Assembly (NCBI RefSeq): GCF_030268005.1
Contig: NZ_BRZC01000007.1
Location: forward strand, 953,611-1,017,610
Source: Microbacterium arabinogalactanolyticum
GTDB lineage: Bacteria; Actinomycetota; Actinomycetes; Actinomycetales; Microbacteriaceae
Length of the DNA: 64,000 bases
Reading direction: 5' to 3'
Made by a program: the position numbers and the translations under genes. Of the stretch, positions 24,265-31,840 are shown piece after piece; positions within the stretch are counted from its first letter, which is position 1, and the number at the start of each line of letters is the position of its first letter. The notes beneath the pieces are model-generated. The model saw only the letters and a program-made list of their open reading frames with translations, was not told the origin of the DNA and made no database searches.

Positions 24265-25247
24265 TCTCGCGGGAGAAGGTCGGCCGCTCCCTGTTCGAGC
24301 AGCCGATGGGCTGCAGACATGCCGATGTCACGGATCGCGCGCATCGGGTCTGCACCATCGGCAGCACTTGCTCCGTTGCCACTGCCGTTCCGACGAATAT
24401 ACCCCCCGTTCAGGGACTCCGTGACGTCGATTCCGATCCGGCCCGTTCCGGCCGGCTCGTACACGACGCTGCGGATGCGGATGCTGTCGCCTGTGACCTG
24501 CGCGTGGGCGGCCATCGGCGCCTGGCATCCGGCCTCGAGACCGGCGAGGATCGCCCGCTCGACCGTCACCGCGATGCGGGTGTCCTCGTCGTCGAGCTCG
24601 GCGAGCGCGGCGAGCAGGTCGGCCGGGGCATCCGACAGGGTCTCGACCGCCAGCGATCCCTGGCCCGGAGCCGTGGGCCACTCGGCCAGGCCGAGGTGCT
24701 CCCGGTGCAGGGCGGAGTCCGCCCCGAGCCGGCTCAGCCCTGCGGCGGCGAGGATCACGGCATCCAGCTCCCCCGACGCGACCCGCTCCAGACGCGAGTC
24801 GACGTTCCCGCGGATGTCGACGGCCTCCGCGTGCGGCGCGCGGCGGCGCACCTGGGCGATACGGCGCGGAGCGCCGGTGCCGACCCGCGCACCGGCGGGC
24901 AGCTCATGCAGCGGGGTGCCGTCTCGCGTGATCGCGACGTCGCGGGCGTCCTCGCGGACCGGTGTCGCGGCGATGACGAGGCCGTCGGGCTGAGCTGTCG
25001 GCAGATCCTTCAGGGAGTGCACCAGGATGTCGCACTCCCCCGCCACGAGCGCTTCGCGCAGCCTGTTGGCGAACACCCCGGTGCCGCCGATCTCGGAGAG
25101 GGATGCCCGGTTGGTGTCGCCCTCGGACACGATCGGCACCAGCTCGACCGGGCGTCCGATGATCTTCGCGAGGGCGTCCGCGACGTGCCCGGACTGCGCC
25201 TGCGCGAGCGCGCTGCGCCGGGTGCCGAGACGGATGGGAGCGGTCAC
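24261..25247 (-). CDS. hemC: Hydroxymethylbilane synthase (porphobilinogen deaminase)
   Basis: Polymerises four porphobilinogens into hydroxymethylbilane. It has 328 residues. IRLGTRRSALAQAQS opens the chain, LVHSLKDLPT near 80 contains the catalytic Asp region, GAPRRIAQVRRRAP near 125 and IRGNVDSRLERV near 145 bind substrate carboxylates, and LEAGCQAPMAAHAQ near 242 carries the Cys that holds the dipyrromethane cofactor. The GTG start overlaps the hemQ stop (GTGA), so translation is coupled. A Gly/Ser/Asn-rich insert near residues 285-300 (GYIRRNGSGNGAS) is unusual but lies outside the core. Confidence 0.96.
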   Translation of the reverse strand: MTAPIRLGTRRSALAQAQSGHVADALAKIIGRPVELVPIVSEGDTNRASLSEIGGTGVFANRLREALVAGECDILVHSLKDLPTAQPDGLVIAATPVREDARDVAITRDGTPLHELPAGARVGTGAPRRIAQVRRRAPHAEAVDIRGNVDSRLERVASGELDAVILAAAGLSRLGADSALHREHLGLAEWPTAPGQGSLAVETLSDAPADLLAALAELDDEDTRIAVTVERAILAGLEAGCQAPMAAHAQVTGDSIRIRSVVYEPAGTGRIGIDVTESLNGGYIRRNGSGNGASAADGADPMRAIRDIGMSAAHRLLEQGAADLLPRE

Positions 25248-25936
25248 TGCAGCACGTCGGCGATCTCGTCGAGGCGCAGGCGGCGCCCGGTGTAGAAGGG
25301 CACCTCCTCCTTCACGAAGCGGCGGGCCTCGGTGTAGCGCAGGTCGCGCATCAGGTCGACCAGCTCGGTCGGGTCATCGGCCTCGAGCGGCAGCAGCCAC
25401 TCGTAGTCGCCGAGGGCGAAGGCGGCGACAGTGTTGGCGATCACGCCGCGGTGCGCGGCCCCCTTGCGCCCGTGGTCCGCGAGCATCTGCCTGCGGTCGT
25501 CCTCGGAGGCGAGGTACCACTCGGGGGTGCGCACGAACGGGTAGAGGCAGAGCCAGCCCTTCGCCTCGACACCGCGGAGGAAGCCGGGCACGTGCGCGCG
25601 GTTGAACTCGGCGTCGCGGTGCACGCCCATCACGTTCCACACCGGCAGCAGCGGGCGCAGCAGGTCGGTGCGGCGCAGTCGGCGCAGGGCGCGCTGCAGC
25701 TCCTCGGCGGTGTCGCCGTGCAGCCAGACCATCAGGTCGGCGTCGGCCTTCAGACCGCTGACGTCGTAGAAACCGCGCACGGAGACACCGGATTCCTCGA
25801 TGTCCGCGACGATGGTCTCGATCTCGACGGACTCGGTCTCGGTGACCGGCGCGTCGGGGTTTCGGCGCCAGACGGCCCAGAGGGTGAAGCCTGCAGGGGC
25901 GGATTCGGATGGGATGTCTTCACGAACTTCCGGCAT
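25244..25936 (-). CDS. hemQ: Coproheme decarboxylase HemQ (chlorite dismutase-like)
   Basis: Last enzyme of the coproporphyrin-dependent heme pathway of Gram-positive bacteria; it oxidatively decarboxylates coproheme to heme b. It has 230 residues. Matching segments are FTLWAVWRRNP near 18, RGFYDVSGLKADADLMVWLHG near 54, and the long core GVHRDAEFNRAHVPGFLRGV followed by KGWLCLYPFVRTPEWYLA (near 105-143). LADHGRKG near 153 is in the region of the heme-ligand histidine. It leads the hemQ-C-D-B operon. CAGACT ends six bases before ATG 25936 (leaderless). Its presence fixes the pathway type, although the ferrochelatase gene is not in this window. Confidence 0.93.
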   Translation of the reverse strand: MPEVREDIPSESAPAGFTLWAVWRRNPDAPVTETESVEIETIVADIEESGVSVRGFYDVSGLKADADLMVWLHGDTAEELQRALRRLRRTDLLRPLLPVWNVMGVHRDAEFNRAHVPGFLRGVEAKGWLCLYPFVRTPEWYLASEDDRRQMLADHGRKGAAHRGVIANTVAAFALGDYEWLLPLEADDPTELVDLMRDLRYTEARRFVKEEVPFYTGRRLRLDEIADVLQ

Positions 25937-25989
25937 GCATCCAGTCTGCCCCTTCCTGAGGGGTGCCGCGTACCTGGAGACCTCGGTCC

Positions 25990-26271
25990 CTAGCGGGAGA
26001 CCGCGCGCGCGAGCACCCAGACGACGCCGCCGACAACGGCGGCGACCCCGGCGACGGCCGCGGCCGCGGCGATCGGGTTGCGCCGGGCGAAGGCGCGAGC
26101 CTTGAGGATGCCGCGCTCCGACGCCTCCTCGACCCGTCGGGGCACGTTGCCCTTGATCTCGATCGCGGCCAGCGCGGCCTTGAGCTCGGCACGAGCGGAT
26201 GCCACCGGGTCGACGATGCCGGCGGGAACGGCCGTGCGGGGCAGGGACGCCTTGGGGTCAGAATTCGTCAT
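25990..26271 (-). CDS. Small single-span membrane protein (DUF3618-like)
   Basis: A protein of 93 residues. The amphipathic N-terminal half (VASARAELKAALAAIEIKGNVPRRVEEA) precedes one membrane segment near residues 65-90 (NPIAAAAAVAGVAAVVGGVVWVLA). This matches small actinobacterial proteins annotated DUF3618. It overlaps the preceding holin-like gene by 14 bases and ends the three-gene set 27086-25990. The function is unknown. The neighbour set (YtxH-like, holin-like, DUF3618-like) recurs in Microbacteriaceae by recollection and suggests an envelope-stress or cell-surface role. Confidence 0.7.
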   Translation of the reverse strand: MTNSDPKASLPRTAVPAGIVDPVASARAELKAALAAIEIKGNVPRRVEEASERGILKARAFARRNPIAAAAAVAGVAAVVGGVVWVLARAVSR

Positions 26272-26665
26272 CGTCGGGCTCCTTCATCAGGCGGACGTCG
26301 GTGGCCACGGCCTGTCCCGGGTTCTCCCGCTTCACGACCTTGCGGAAGCGCAGCACGCCCAGCAGGCCGAACACGGCGATGGCCACGAAGAGGAACACGA
26401 AGACCGCGAGCGCGGCCAGCCAGGCCGGCCACCACGAGGCCAGGCCGATGATCCCGAAGGCCAGCAGCACGGGGATCGCCCAGAACAGCAGGAACAGCAC
26501 GATGACGAACCACAGGCTGCCGATCCCGGCATCCTTCGCCGTGCGGGACACCCAGGCCTTGGCGGCGTCGATCTCGGCTGTGACGAGGTTGCGCACCAGC
26601 TCGGGCAGATCGCCGAGCAGCGTCAGCAGGCTGTCGTCGGCGCGATCGCGGTATCCGCGGGTCAT
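26258..26665 (-). CDS. Phage holin family III-like / DUF1469-type membrane protein
   Basis: A protein of 135 residues. The N-terminal amphipathic helix LLTLLGDLPELVRNLVTAEIDAAKAWV is followed by two membrane hairpin segments near 50-75 (GSLWFVIVLFLLFWAIPVLLAFGII) and 80-105 (WLAALAVFVFLFVAIAVFGLLG) and a charged tail. This is the layout of actinobacterial proteins grouped with holin superfamily III/DUF1469, which are mostly chromosomal and not linked to lysis. The start at 26665 lies one base after the previous stop. No phage gene is nearby. Confidence 0.75.
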   Translation of the reverse strand: MTRGYRDRADDSLLTLLGDLPELVRNLVTAEIDAAKAWVSRTAKDAGIGSLWFVIVLFLLFWAIPVLLAFGIIGLASWWPAWLAALAVFVFLFVAIAVFGLLGVLRFRKVVKRENPGQAVATDVRLMKEPDDDEF

Positions 26666-26666
26666 G

Positions 26667-27086
26667 TCACTCCGCCTCTGAGGTCTTCTTCTTCGCCGTG
26701 CCGGAGGACTTCGCGGTCGTGCTCTTGGCGGCGGTCTTCGTGGCGGTGGTGCGCTTGGCCTCGGCCGCGGCGTCCTTCGCGGCATCCGCGACATCCTCCG
26801 CGGCGTCCTTGGCCGCATCCGCGGCCGAGTGGAGCCTCTGCTCGGGCGTGCCCGCGCTGGAGACGGCCTTGACGACGTTCACCGCGCCGGTCCACAGTGC
26901 GCCCGGAACGGCCGCCGCCTGCGCCTTGGCGAAGTCCTGTGCGCGCGTGACCTGCTTCTGCACCGGGTCGAGGTGCCAGACCTTGAGCCACTGCGTCTTG
27001 ATCTGCTCATAGCGCTCCCGCCCTGCGCGGGTGCCGAGCACATAACCTACGCCGAGTCCGACGACGAGTCCGATCTTCCCCTTCAT
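26667..27086 (-). CDS. YtxH-like small envelope-associated protein
   Basis: A protein of 139 residues. It opens MKGKIGLVVGLGVGYVLGTRAG, a glycine-zipper-like membrane segment typical of YtxH-domain proteins, then RERYEQIKTQWLKVWHL. The C-terminal 60 residues are a highly charged Ala/Lys/Asp/Glu helix (DAAKDAAEDVADAAKDAAAE) ending in a Lys/Thr/Ser-rich tail like histone H1 or LEA proteins. ATG 27086 has an AGGAGG site seven bases upstream. It is first of three overlapping genes, with a 144-bp promoter-bearing gap in front that contains AT-rich stretches, unusual for this window. Confidence 0.75.
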   Translation of the reverse strand: MKGKIGLVVGLGVGYVLGTRAGRERYEQIKTQWLKVWHLDPVQKQVTRAQDFAKAQAAAVPGALWTGAVNVVKAVSSAGTPEQRLHSAADAAKDAAEDVADAAKDAAAEAKRTTATKTAAKSTTAKSSGTAKKKTSEAE

Positions 27087-27230
27087 GGGAGCCTCCTGAC
27101 GTTTGTTGCGGCGTCTTCGCCGAAGGCCGAACCGTCTTGCCCCCGAACGATCGTGTTCCAGGGTAGTCGCATATTCCTGATTAGGCATCTACTCTTGCGC
27201 GCAGACGGACTATGGCGTAATGGGGCGTCT

Positions 27231-28790
27231 TCAGCGATCCCAGAGCAGCTGGCTGCGCAGCCGGTCGGCCTCTTCCGCGGCATCCGGGACGACCTGTGCC
27301 AGACCGGTGCCCGCGAGCCAGGCCCCCACCACGGCGAGGCGCGGGGTGTTCCGCACCGCCTCGCGCACCGCGGCACGGCGCTCGGTCGCGCCGATCAGCG
27401 AGGTCGGCTGCGACTGCACGAAGCGTGCGCGGTGCGAGGCGCGCAACTGCTCGGGGCGCAGCCGGACGCCGAGCAGAGCGGATGCCTCGGACAGCGCGAG
27501 CCGCGCTGCCGCGTCGTCGTCGAGCGGGGCGGTCGCGGCGGCCTCCCCCTGCGTGCCGAAGGAGACGCGCACGACATGGCGGCCGCCCGCGGCGCGACGC
27601 AGCCAGCCCCACTTCGCCGTGGAGTGCGTGAGCGCCTTGGCCGTGTGGCTGCCCGGGACGGTGAGCACTCCGCTGCCGCGGGGAGCGGAGTCGAGCTCGG
27701 GGGCGTCCAGCAGCAGCGTGACGATCTCGATCTCGGGTGCCGCACCGGGGTCGCTCAGCCCGGTCATGTGCGGGGCGAGCAGGGTGCGCGCGGAGGGCTC
27801 CGCGGTGGCGATGACCACGGCGGTCGCGGTGAGAGGCTCGGGTGCGTCCGTGGCCGGGGCATCCGGCGCCGGGACGTCCGGGGAGACGAGGGCGTCGTCG
27901 CCGCGCACGGCATCAGGTTCCACGACATCCGGTTCCGAGGCATCCGCCGCGACGGTTCCGAGTTCCTCGAACGCGACCGTCCAGCCCTCTCCGCTGCGAT
28001 CGAGCCGCACCGCGCGCGTTCCGGTGCGCACGTCCGCGCCGAAGAGCGCCAGCTCGTCGCGGAGCGCGTCGACGATCCGCCCCATGCCGCCGTCGATGCC
28101 CAGCACAGCGGCGCCCGGCGTCTTGCCCGCACGGTCGCCCTGCAGGGCGAGCACCGCGCCGCTCAGCGACCCGACGCGCGTGAGGGCGGCGCTCAGGCCG
28201 GGTGCGGCGATCTCGACGTCGACGTCTTCGGGCAGTGCGGAGTACACGCCGGCGGTGACCGGGGCGACCAGTCTGTCGCGCACGCGGGCGCCCATGCGCG
28301 TCGTGACGAGCCGGCCCAGGCTCTGCTGATGCCCGATGGTCAGCGGCGGGCGCAGCCGGTCGAGGTAGGCCCGCCACACGCCCCGCCAGCCGATGATCGC
28401 CCGCACGTCCTCCTGGAACGGATTGGCAGGGATCCCGAGCAGCCCGCCCTTGGGAAGCGGAGCATCCGGTGCTCCGGGGATGCCGCTGAGCCAGGCACCG
28501 CCGCCCTCCGGCGGGGCGACCGCATCGGAGAGCCCGAGCTCGTCCACGAGTGCGCGCACGTGCCCGCCGCGAGTCGCGAAGCTCTCGGCACCGGCGTCGA
28601 CGATGATCCCGTCGAGCTCGGCCGTGCGGATGCTGCCGCCGAGCTGCTCCTCGGCCTCGAGCAGGGTCACCCGCATGCCGACCTTCGCGCACTCGCGGGC
28701 GGCGACGAGACCACCGATGCCTCCGCCGATCACGACGACGTGCTGTTCGGCGGCGCGGGCGGCGATGTCGACCGGATGCTCGGAGCTCAT
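27231..28790 (-). CDS. hemG: Protoporphyrinogen/coproporphyrinogen oxidase (HemG/HemY type)
   Basis: FAD enzyme of 519 residues. The dinucleotide-binding start VVVIGGGIGGLVAARECAKVG lies near 18, followed by LLEAEEQLGGSIRTAELDG near 43 and DAGAESFATRG near 65. The C-terminal FAD motif is LAVVGAWLAGTGLAQVVPDA near 490. With HemQ present, the expected reaction is coproporphyrinogen III to coproporphyrin III (CgoX), not protoporphyrin formation. Residues about 280-318 are an acidic Pro/Asp/Ala insert (VSPDVPAPDAPATDAPE) that interrupts the second domain and lengthens it beyond usual. It follows hemE by 78 bp on the same strand. Confidence 0.92.
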   Translation of the reverse strand: MSSEHPVDIAARAAEQHVVVIGGGIGGLVAARECAKVGMRVTLLEAEEQLGGSIRTAELDGIIVDAGAESFATRGGHVRALVDELGLSDAVAPPEGGGAWLSGIPGAPDAPLPKGGLLGIPANPFQEDVRAIIGWRGVWRAYLDRLRPPLTIGHQQSLGRLVTTRMGARVRDRLVAPVTAGVYSALPEDVDVEIAAPGLSAALTRVGSLSGAVLALQGDRAGKTPGAAVLGIDGGMGRIVDALRDELALFGADVRTGTRAVRLDRSGEGWTVAFEELGTVAADASEPDVVEPDAVRGDDALVSPDVPAPDAPATDAPEPLTATAVVIATAEPSARTLLAPHMTGLSDPGAAPEIEIVTLLLDAPELDSAPRGSGVLTVPGSHTAKALTHSTAKWGWLRRAAGGRHVVRVSFGTQGEAAATAPLDDDAAARLALSEASALLGVRLRPEQLRASHRARFVQSQPTSLIGATERRAAVREAVRNTPRLAVVGAWLAGTGLAQVVPDAAEEADRLRSQLLWDR

Positions 28791-28868
28791 GCTCCGATTC
28801 TTCCATCCGGCCCTATGCGCGCGGCGCGGCGGCCGGGCAGGACACGTCCGCGAGGGCGGCGCCGCGCG

Positions 28869-29882
28869 TCAGAGCTCGCCGTGGGCGAGACGGACGATGC
28901 GGGTGAGCTGGTCGGGGTCGGTCTCGGGCGGGACACCGTGACCGAGGTTGAGGATGTGGCCCTTCGCGCCGCGCCCGCGGGCGATCACGTCGCGGACGTG
29001 CGCCTCGAGCACCGGCCACGGCGCCTGCAGCAGAGCGGGGTCGATGTTGCCCTGCACGGCCACGTCGGGGCCGAGCACGGCGATGGCCTCGTCCAGCGGC
29101 ATCCGCCAGTCGACGCCCACGGCCGAGGCGCCGCCGTCCAGGCGCATGTCGCCGAGGAAGGGCCCGGTCCCCACGCCGAAGTGGATGCTCGGCAGCCCGA
29201 TCCCGTCGAGCGCGGCGTGCGAATGCTGTGCGATGTGCGCGCGGTAGTCGGCCGGGCTGAGGGAACCTGCCCAGGAGTCGAACAACTGCACGACGGATGC
29301 TCCGGCATCGCGCTGGATCTCGAGGAACCGGCGCGAGATGCGGGAGAGCCAGCCCGCCAGCCGGTCCCAGGACTCCGGGTCGGCATGCATCATGGCGCGG
29401 GCGCGCAGGTGCTCCTTGGACGGCCCGCCCTCGATCAGATACGCGGCGAGCGTGAACGGGGCGCCGGCGAAGCCGATCAGCGGGGTCTCCCCCAGCTCCG
29501 CGGTGACGATGCGCACGGCCTCCGCGATCGCGGTGCCGTCGAGGTCGGCGGGGTCGATGGCGGTGATGCGCGCTACGTCGTCGGCGGTGCGCACCGGATT
29601 CGCGAACACCGGCCCGCGGCCCGGCTCGATCTCCACCTCGACGCCCGCCAGGCGCAGCGGGATCACGATGTCGCTGAAGAACACCGCGGCGTCCACGCCG
29701 TGCCGGCGCACCGGCTGAAGAGTGATCTCGGCCGCCAGGTCCGGGGTGAGGCAGGCATCCAGCATCCGCGTGCCGACGCGCAGTTCGCGGTACTCGGGCA
29801 GCGAACGGCCCGCCTGACGCATGAACCAGACGGGGGTGCGCTCGACGGATTCACCGGCGAGCGCGCGCAGCAGATCACTCAT
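28869..29882 (-). CDS. hemE: Uroporphyrinogen decarboxylase
   Basis: Removes four acetate carboxyls from uroporphyrinogen III to give coproporphyrinogen III. At 337 residues it has the normal length. The signature [20 protein letters not shown] (near 15-34) and [17 protein letters not shown] (near 64-80, with the catalytic Asp) are intact, as are [21 protein letters not shown] (near 136) and [16 protein letters not shown] near the end. ATG 29882 has an AAAGGA site. It diverges from hemA across an 89-bp promoter region and heads hemE-hemG. Confidence 0.96.
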   Translation of the reverse strand: MSDLLRALAGESVERTPVWFMRQAGRSLPEYRELRVGTRMLDACLTPDLAAEITLQPVRRHGVDAAVFFSDIVIPLRLAGVEVEIEPGRGPVFANPVRTADDVARITAIDPADLDGTAIAEAVRIVTAELGETPLIGFAGAPFTLAAYLIEGGPSKEHLRARAMMHADPESWDRLAGWLSRISRRFLEIQRDAGASVVQLFDSWAGSLSPADYRAHIAQHSHAALDGIGLPSIHFGVGTGPFLGDMRLDGGASAVGVDWRMPLDEAIAVLGPDVAVQGNIDPALLQAPWPVLEAHVRDVIARGRGAKGHILNLGHGVPPETDPDQLTRIVRLAHGEL

Positions 29883-29971
29883 GCTCCGATCCTTTCACCG
29901 TCAACCTATGCGGATCCTCGGTTAGGCACCCCTCAGATGCCGATCACAGATACCAGGCGTACCCTGGACAG
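29883..29971. promoter_or_regulatory. Divergent hemE/hemA promoter region
   Basis: Only 89 bp separate the two starts. On the plus strand TACCCT (29960-29965) ends six bases before the hemA GTG, a leaderless arrangement. On the minus strand a TAGGTT hexamer precedes hemE by about 20 bases. No clear operator palindrome is visible, so common regulation of hemE and hemA is suggested by layout only. Confidence 0.5.
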
Positions 29972-31273
29972 GTGCTGCTCTGCGTCACGGCGAGTCACAA
30001 GACCGCCTCCTTCGAACTGCTCGAGCGCCTCAGCCGCCATCCCGAGACCGTTGCCCCGACCCTGGTCGAAGCCGGTGCGCAGGGAGCCGTCGTGCTCGCC
30101 ACCTGCAACCGCTTCGAGGCCTACGTCGAGAGCGACGGGCTCGACACGGATGCCGTGCTGGACGTCGTCGCGCAGGCCACTGGCATCCCCTCCGCCGACC
30201 TCGACGGCTCGTACCGCGTGATCGACGACCGCCGCGTGGCCGAGCACCTGTTCGCCGTGGCATCCGGCCTGGAGTCGGTCGTCTCCGGCGAGGGCGAGAT
30301 CGCCGGCCAGGTGCGCCGAGCACTGACCGGCGCCCGCAAGCAGGGCACCACCTCCCCCGCGCTGGAGCGGCTCTTCCAGCGGGCCAGCCAGGCGCAGCGC
30401 AAGGTCAAGAACGTCACGGCTCTGCAGCGCGCCGGCCGGTCGCTCGTGCGGCTCTCGCTGGAGCTCGCCGACAGCCGCATCGCCGACTGGGCCGCCGAGC
30501 GCGTGCTGCTGGTCGGCACGGGCGCCTACGCCGCGGTCACTCTCGCGACGCTGCGCGAGCGCGGTGCTGTGGACATCTCGGTCTACTCGCCTTCGGGCCG
30601 GGCGGAGCTGTTCGCCAAGAAGCACGGCATCCGGCCGGTGTTCGACGATGACTACGCCGCGATCGCGCAGCGTTCCTCGCTGCTGATCACCTGCACCACC
30701 GCCACCGAGCCGGTGCTCGGTCCTGCGCACCTGCAGCGGACCACGGCCGCGCAGGTCGCGGACGCCAAGAACGGATGCCCCGTCGCTTCCCCCGGCTCAG
30801 CGCCGCATCTCTCGTCGCAGCTGGTGATCGACCTGGGGATGCCTCGCAACGTCGACCCCGCGGTCGCACAGCTCGAGGGCGTCGCGCTGCTGGACCTCGA
30901 GACGATCCGTCTGCACGCACCGCTCGAGGAGCTTCAGGCGACGGATGCCGCACGAGCGATCGTGCACGAGGCGGCCGAGGACTTCCACGCCGTCGGCTCC
31001 CGCGCGACCGTCACCCCCGGCGTCGTCGCGCTGCGCACCCACATCTTCGGTCTGCTCGAGGCCGAGATCGAGCGCGCCCGCAACCGCGGCGACGAGGACG
31101 GCCTGGTCGAGCAGGCCATGCGGCACCTCGCCGGCGTGCTGCTGCACACCCCGACCACGCGCGCGCACGAGCTCGCGGCCGACGGTCGCGGCGGCGAGTT
31201 CCTCAGCGCACTCGAGACGCTGTACGGCCTGGTTCCGGACGCCGGTGAGGCCGCGGAATCCGAGATCGCCTGA
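29972..31273 (+). CDS. hemA: Glutamyl-tRNA reductase
   Basis: NADPH enzyme that reduces glutamyl-tRNA(Glu) to glutamate-1-semialdehyde, the first committed step of the C5 heme pathway. It has 433 residues. The catalytic Cys lies in VVLATCNRFEAYVESDG (near 40). VVSGEGEIAGQVRRAL near 107 binds the glutamyl moiety, QRASQAQRKVKNVTAL near 136 follows, the Rossmann start is VLLVGTGAYAAV near 180, and VIDLGMPRNVDPAV is near 285. The GTG start directly follows the leaderless promoter TACCCT-N6. In many bacteria HemA is controlled by heme through N-terminal degradation; no such signal can be judged here. Confidence 0.95.
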   Translation: MLLCVTASHKTASFELLERLSRHPETVAPTLVEAGAQGAVVLATCNRFEAYVESDGLDTDAVLDVVAQATGIPSADLDGSYRVIDDRRVAEHLFAVASGLESVVSGEGEIAGQVRRALTGARKQGTTSPALERLFQRASQAQRKVKNVTALQRAGRSLVRLSLELADSRIADWAAERVLLVGTGAYAAVTLATLRERGAVDISVYSPSGRAELFAKKHGIRPVFDDDYAAIAQRSSLLITCTTATEPVLGPAHLQRTTAAQVADAKNGCPVASPGSAPHLSSQLVIDLGMPRNVDPAVAQLEGVALLDLETIRLHAPLEELQATDAARAIVHEAAEDFHAVGSRATVTPGVVALRTHIFGLLEAEIERARNRGDEDGLVEQAMRHLAGVLLHTPTTRAHELAADGRGGEFLSALETLYGLVPDAGEAAESEIA

Positions 31274-31319
31274 CGCACGGCATCCGCCCCTCCGACCGCA
31301 TCTGAGTGACACTGGATGC

Positions 31320-31727
31320 ATGAGCGACGCACTGGATGACGGTCCCTTCTTCCACGGCACCGCGGCGGCCCTGCAGCCCGGCGAACTGCTGACCGCGGGC
31401 TTCCCCTCGAACTACCGGCCCGAGATCACGATGAACCACGTGTACTTCACGGCGCTGCGCGACGGAGCGGGTCTCGCCGCCGAGATCGCCGCAGTCGACG
31501 GCGACCCGCACGTCTACCTGGTCGAGCCGACGGGCGAGTTCGAGAACGACCCGAACGTCACCGACAAGAAGTTCCCCGGCAATCCGACCCGCTCGTACCG
31601 CACGCGCGAGCCGCTGCGCGTGATCGAGGAGGTGCACGACTGGACGCGCCTCACGCCCGAGGCGCTGCAGGAGTGGCGGGACCGGATCGCGGCGATCGTC
31701 GAGACCCGCGGCGAGATCATCAACTGA
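31320..31727 (+). CDS. arr: Rifamycin (rifampin) ADP-ribosyltransferase Arr
   Basis: Cytoplasmic enzyme of 135 residues that moves ADP-ribose from NAD+ to the C23 hydroxyl of rifamycins and inactivates them. The match to Arr is continuous: FFHGTAAALQPGELLTAGF (near 10-28, with the NAD-binding His), HVYFTALRDGAGLAAE (near 40-55, with the family Tyr) and VYLVEPTGEFENDPNVTDKK followed by FPGNPTRSYRTREPLRV (near 63-102, with the catalytic-region Asp). ATG 31320 follows GACACT by six bases. No integron or transposon is present, so this is most likely an intrinsic chromosomal allele like that of mycobacteria. Confidence 0.95.
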   Translation: MSDALDDGPFFHGTAAALQPGELLTAGFPSNYRPEITMNHVYFTALRDGAGLAAEIAAVDGDPHVYLVEPTGEFENDPNVTDKKFPGNPTRSYRTREPLRVIEEVHDWTRLTPEALQEWRDRIAAIVETRGEIIN

Positions 31728-31736
31728 CGTGCCCGC

Positions 31737-31810
31737 TTCTGAAGGACGATCGACGTTCTGAAGGAGATTCCAGGCCACAGCATCCTTCAGAACGTCTGAT
31801 CTCCTTCAGA
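31737..31810. repeat. Intergenic quadruplet repeat B (19-nt period, direct then inverted)
   Basis: TTCTGAAGGA occurs at 31737-31746 and 31756-31765 (period 19). Its inverse TCCTTCAGAA lies at 31783-31792, and TCCTTCAGA at 31802-31810 (period 19). The two halves 31738-31765 and 31783-31810 are reverse complements at about 23 of 28 positions around a 17-nt centre. All mismatches fall in the 9-nt spacers between units, so the units, not the spacers, are conserved. It lies between two same-strand genes, arr and the HhH-GPD gene, so it is not simply a convergent-gene terminator. Confidence 0.8.
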
Positions 31811-31840
31811 GATCAGGGGTCGGCCTGGGAGACTGGTCGC

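Noticed and set aside
25990..27086. Prophage remnant suggested by a holin-like gene
   Set aside because: Holin-III/DUF1469-type proteins are common chromosomal membrane proteins in actinobacteria; no integrase, capsid, lysin or attachment repeat is present.
26829..30221. Open frame of 1130 codons on the plus strand
   Set aside because: Runs antisense through hemG and hemE, both of which have intact catalytic motifs and normal starts on the minus strand.
31320..31727. Recently acquired resistance island (arr and aph)
   Set aside because: The two genes are 25 kb apart, have local codon style and promoters, and no transposase, integron site or flanking repeats are seen.
31737..31810. Possible CRISPR or spacer-like repeat array
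   Set aside because: Only four 10-nt units, two of them inverted, with 9-nt gaps and no cas genes; the geometry is not CRISPR.
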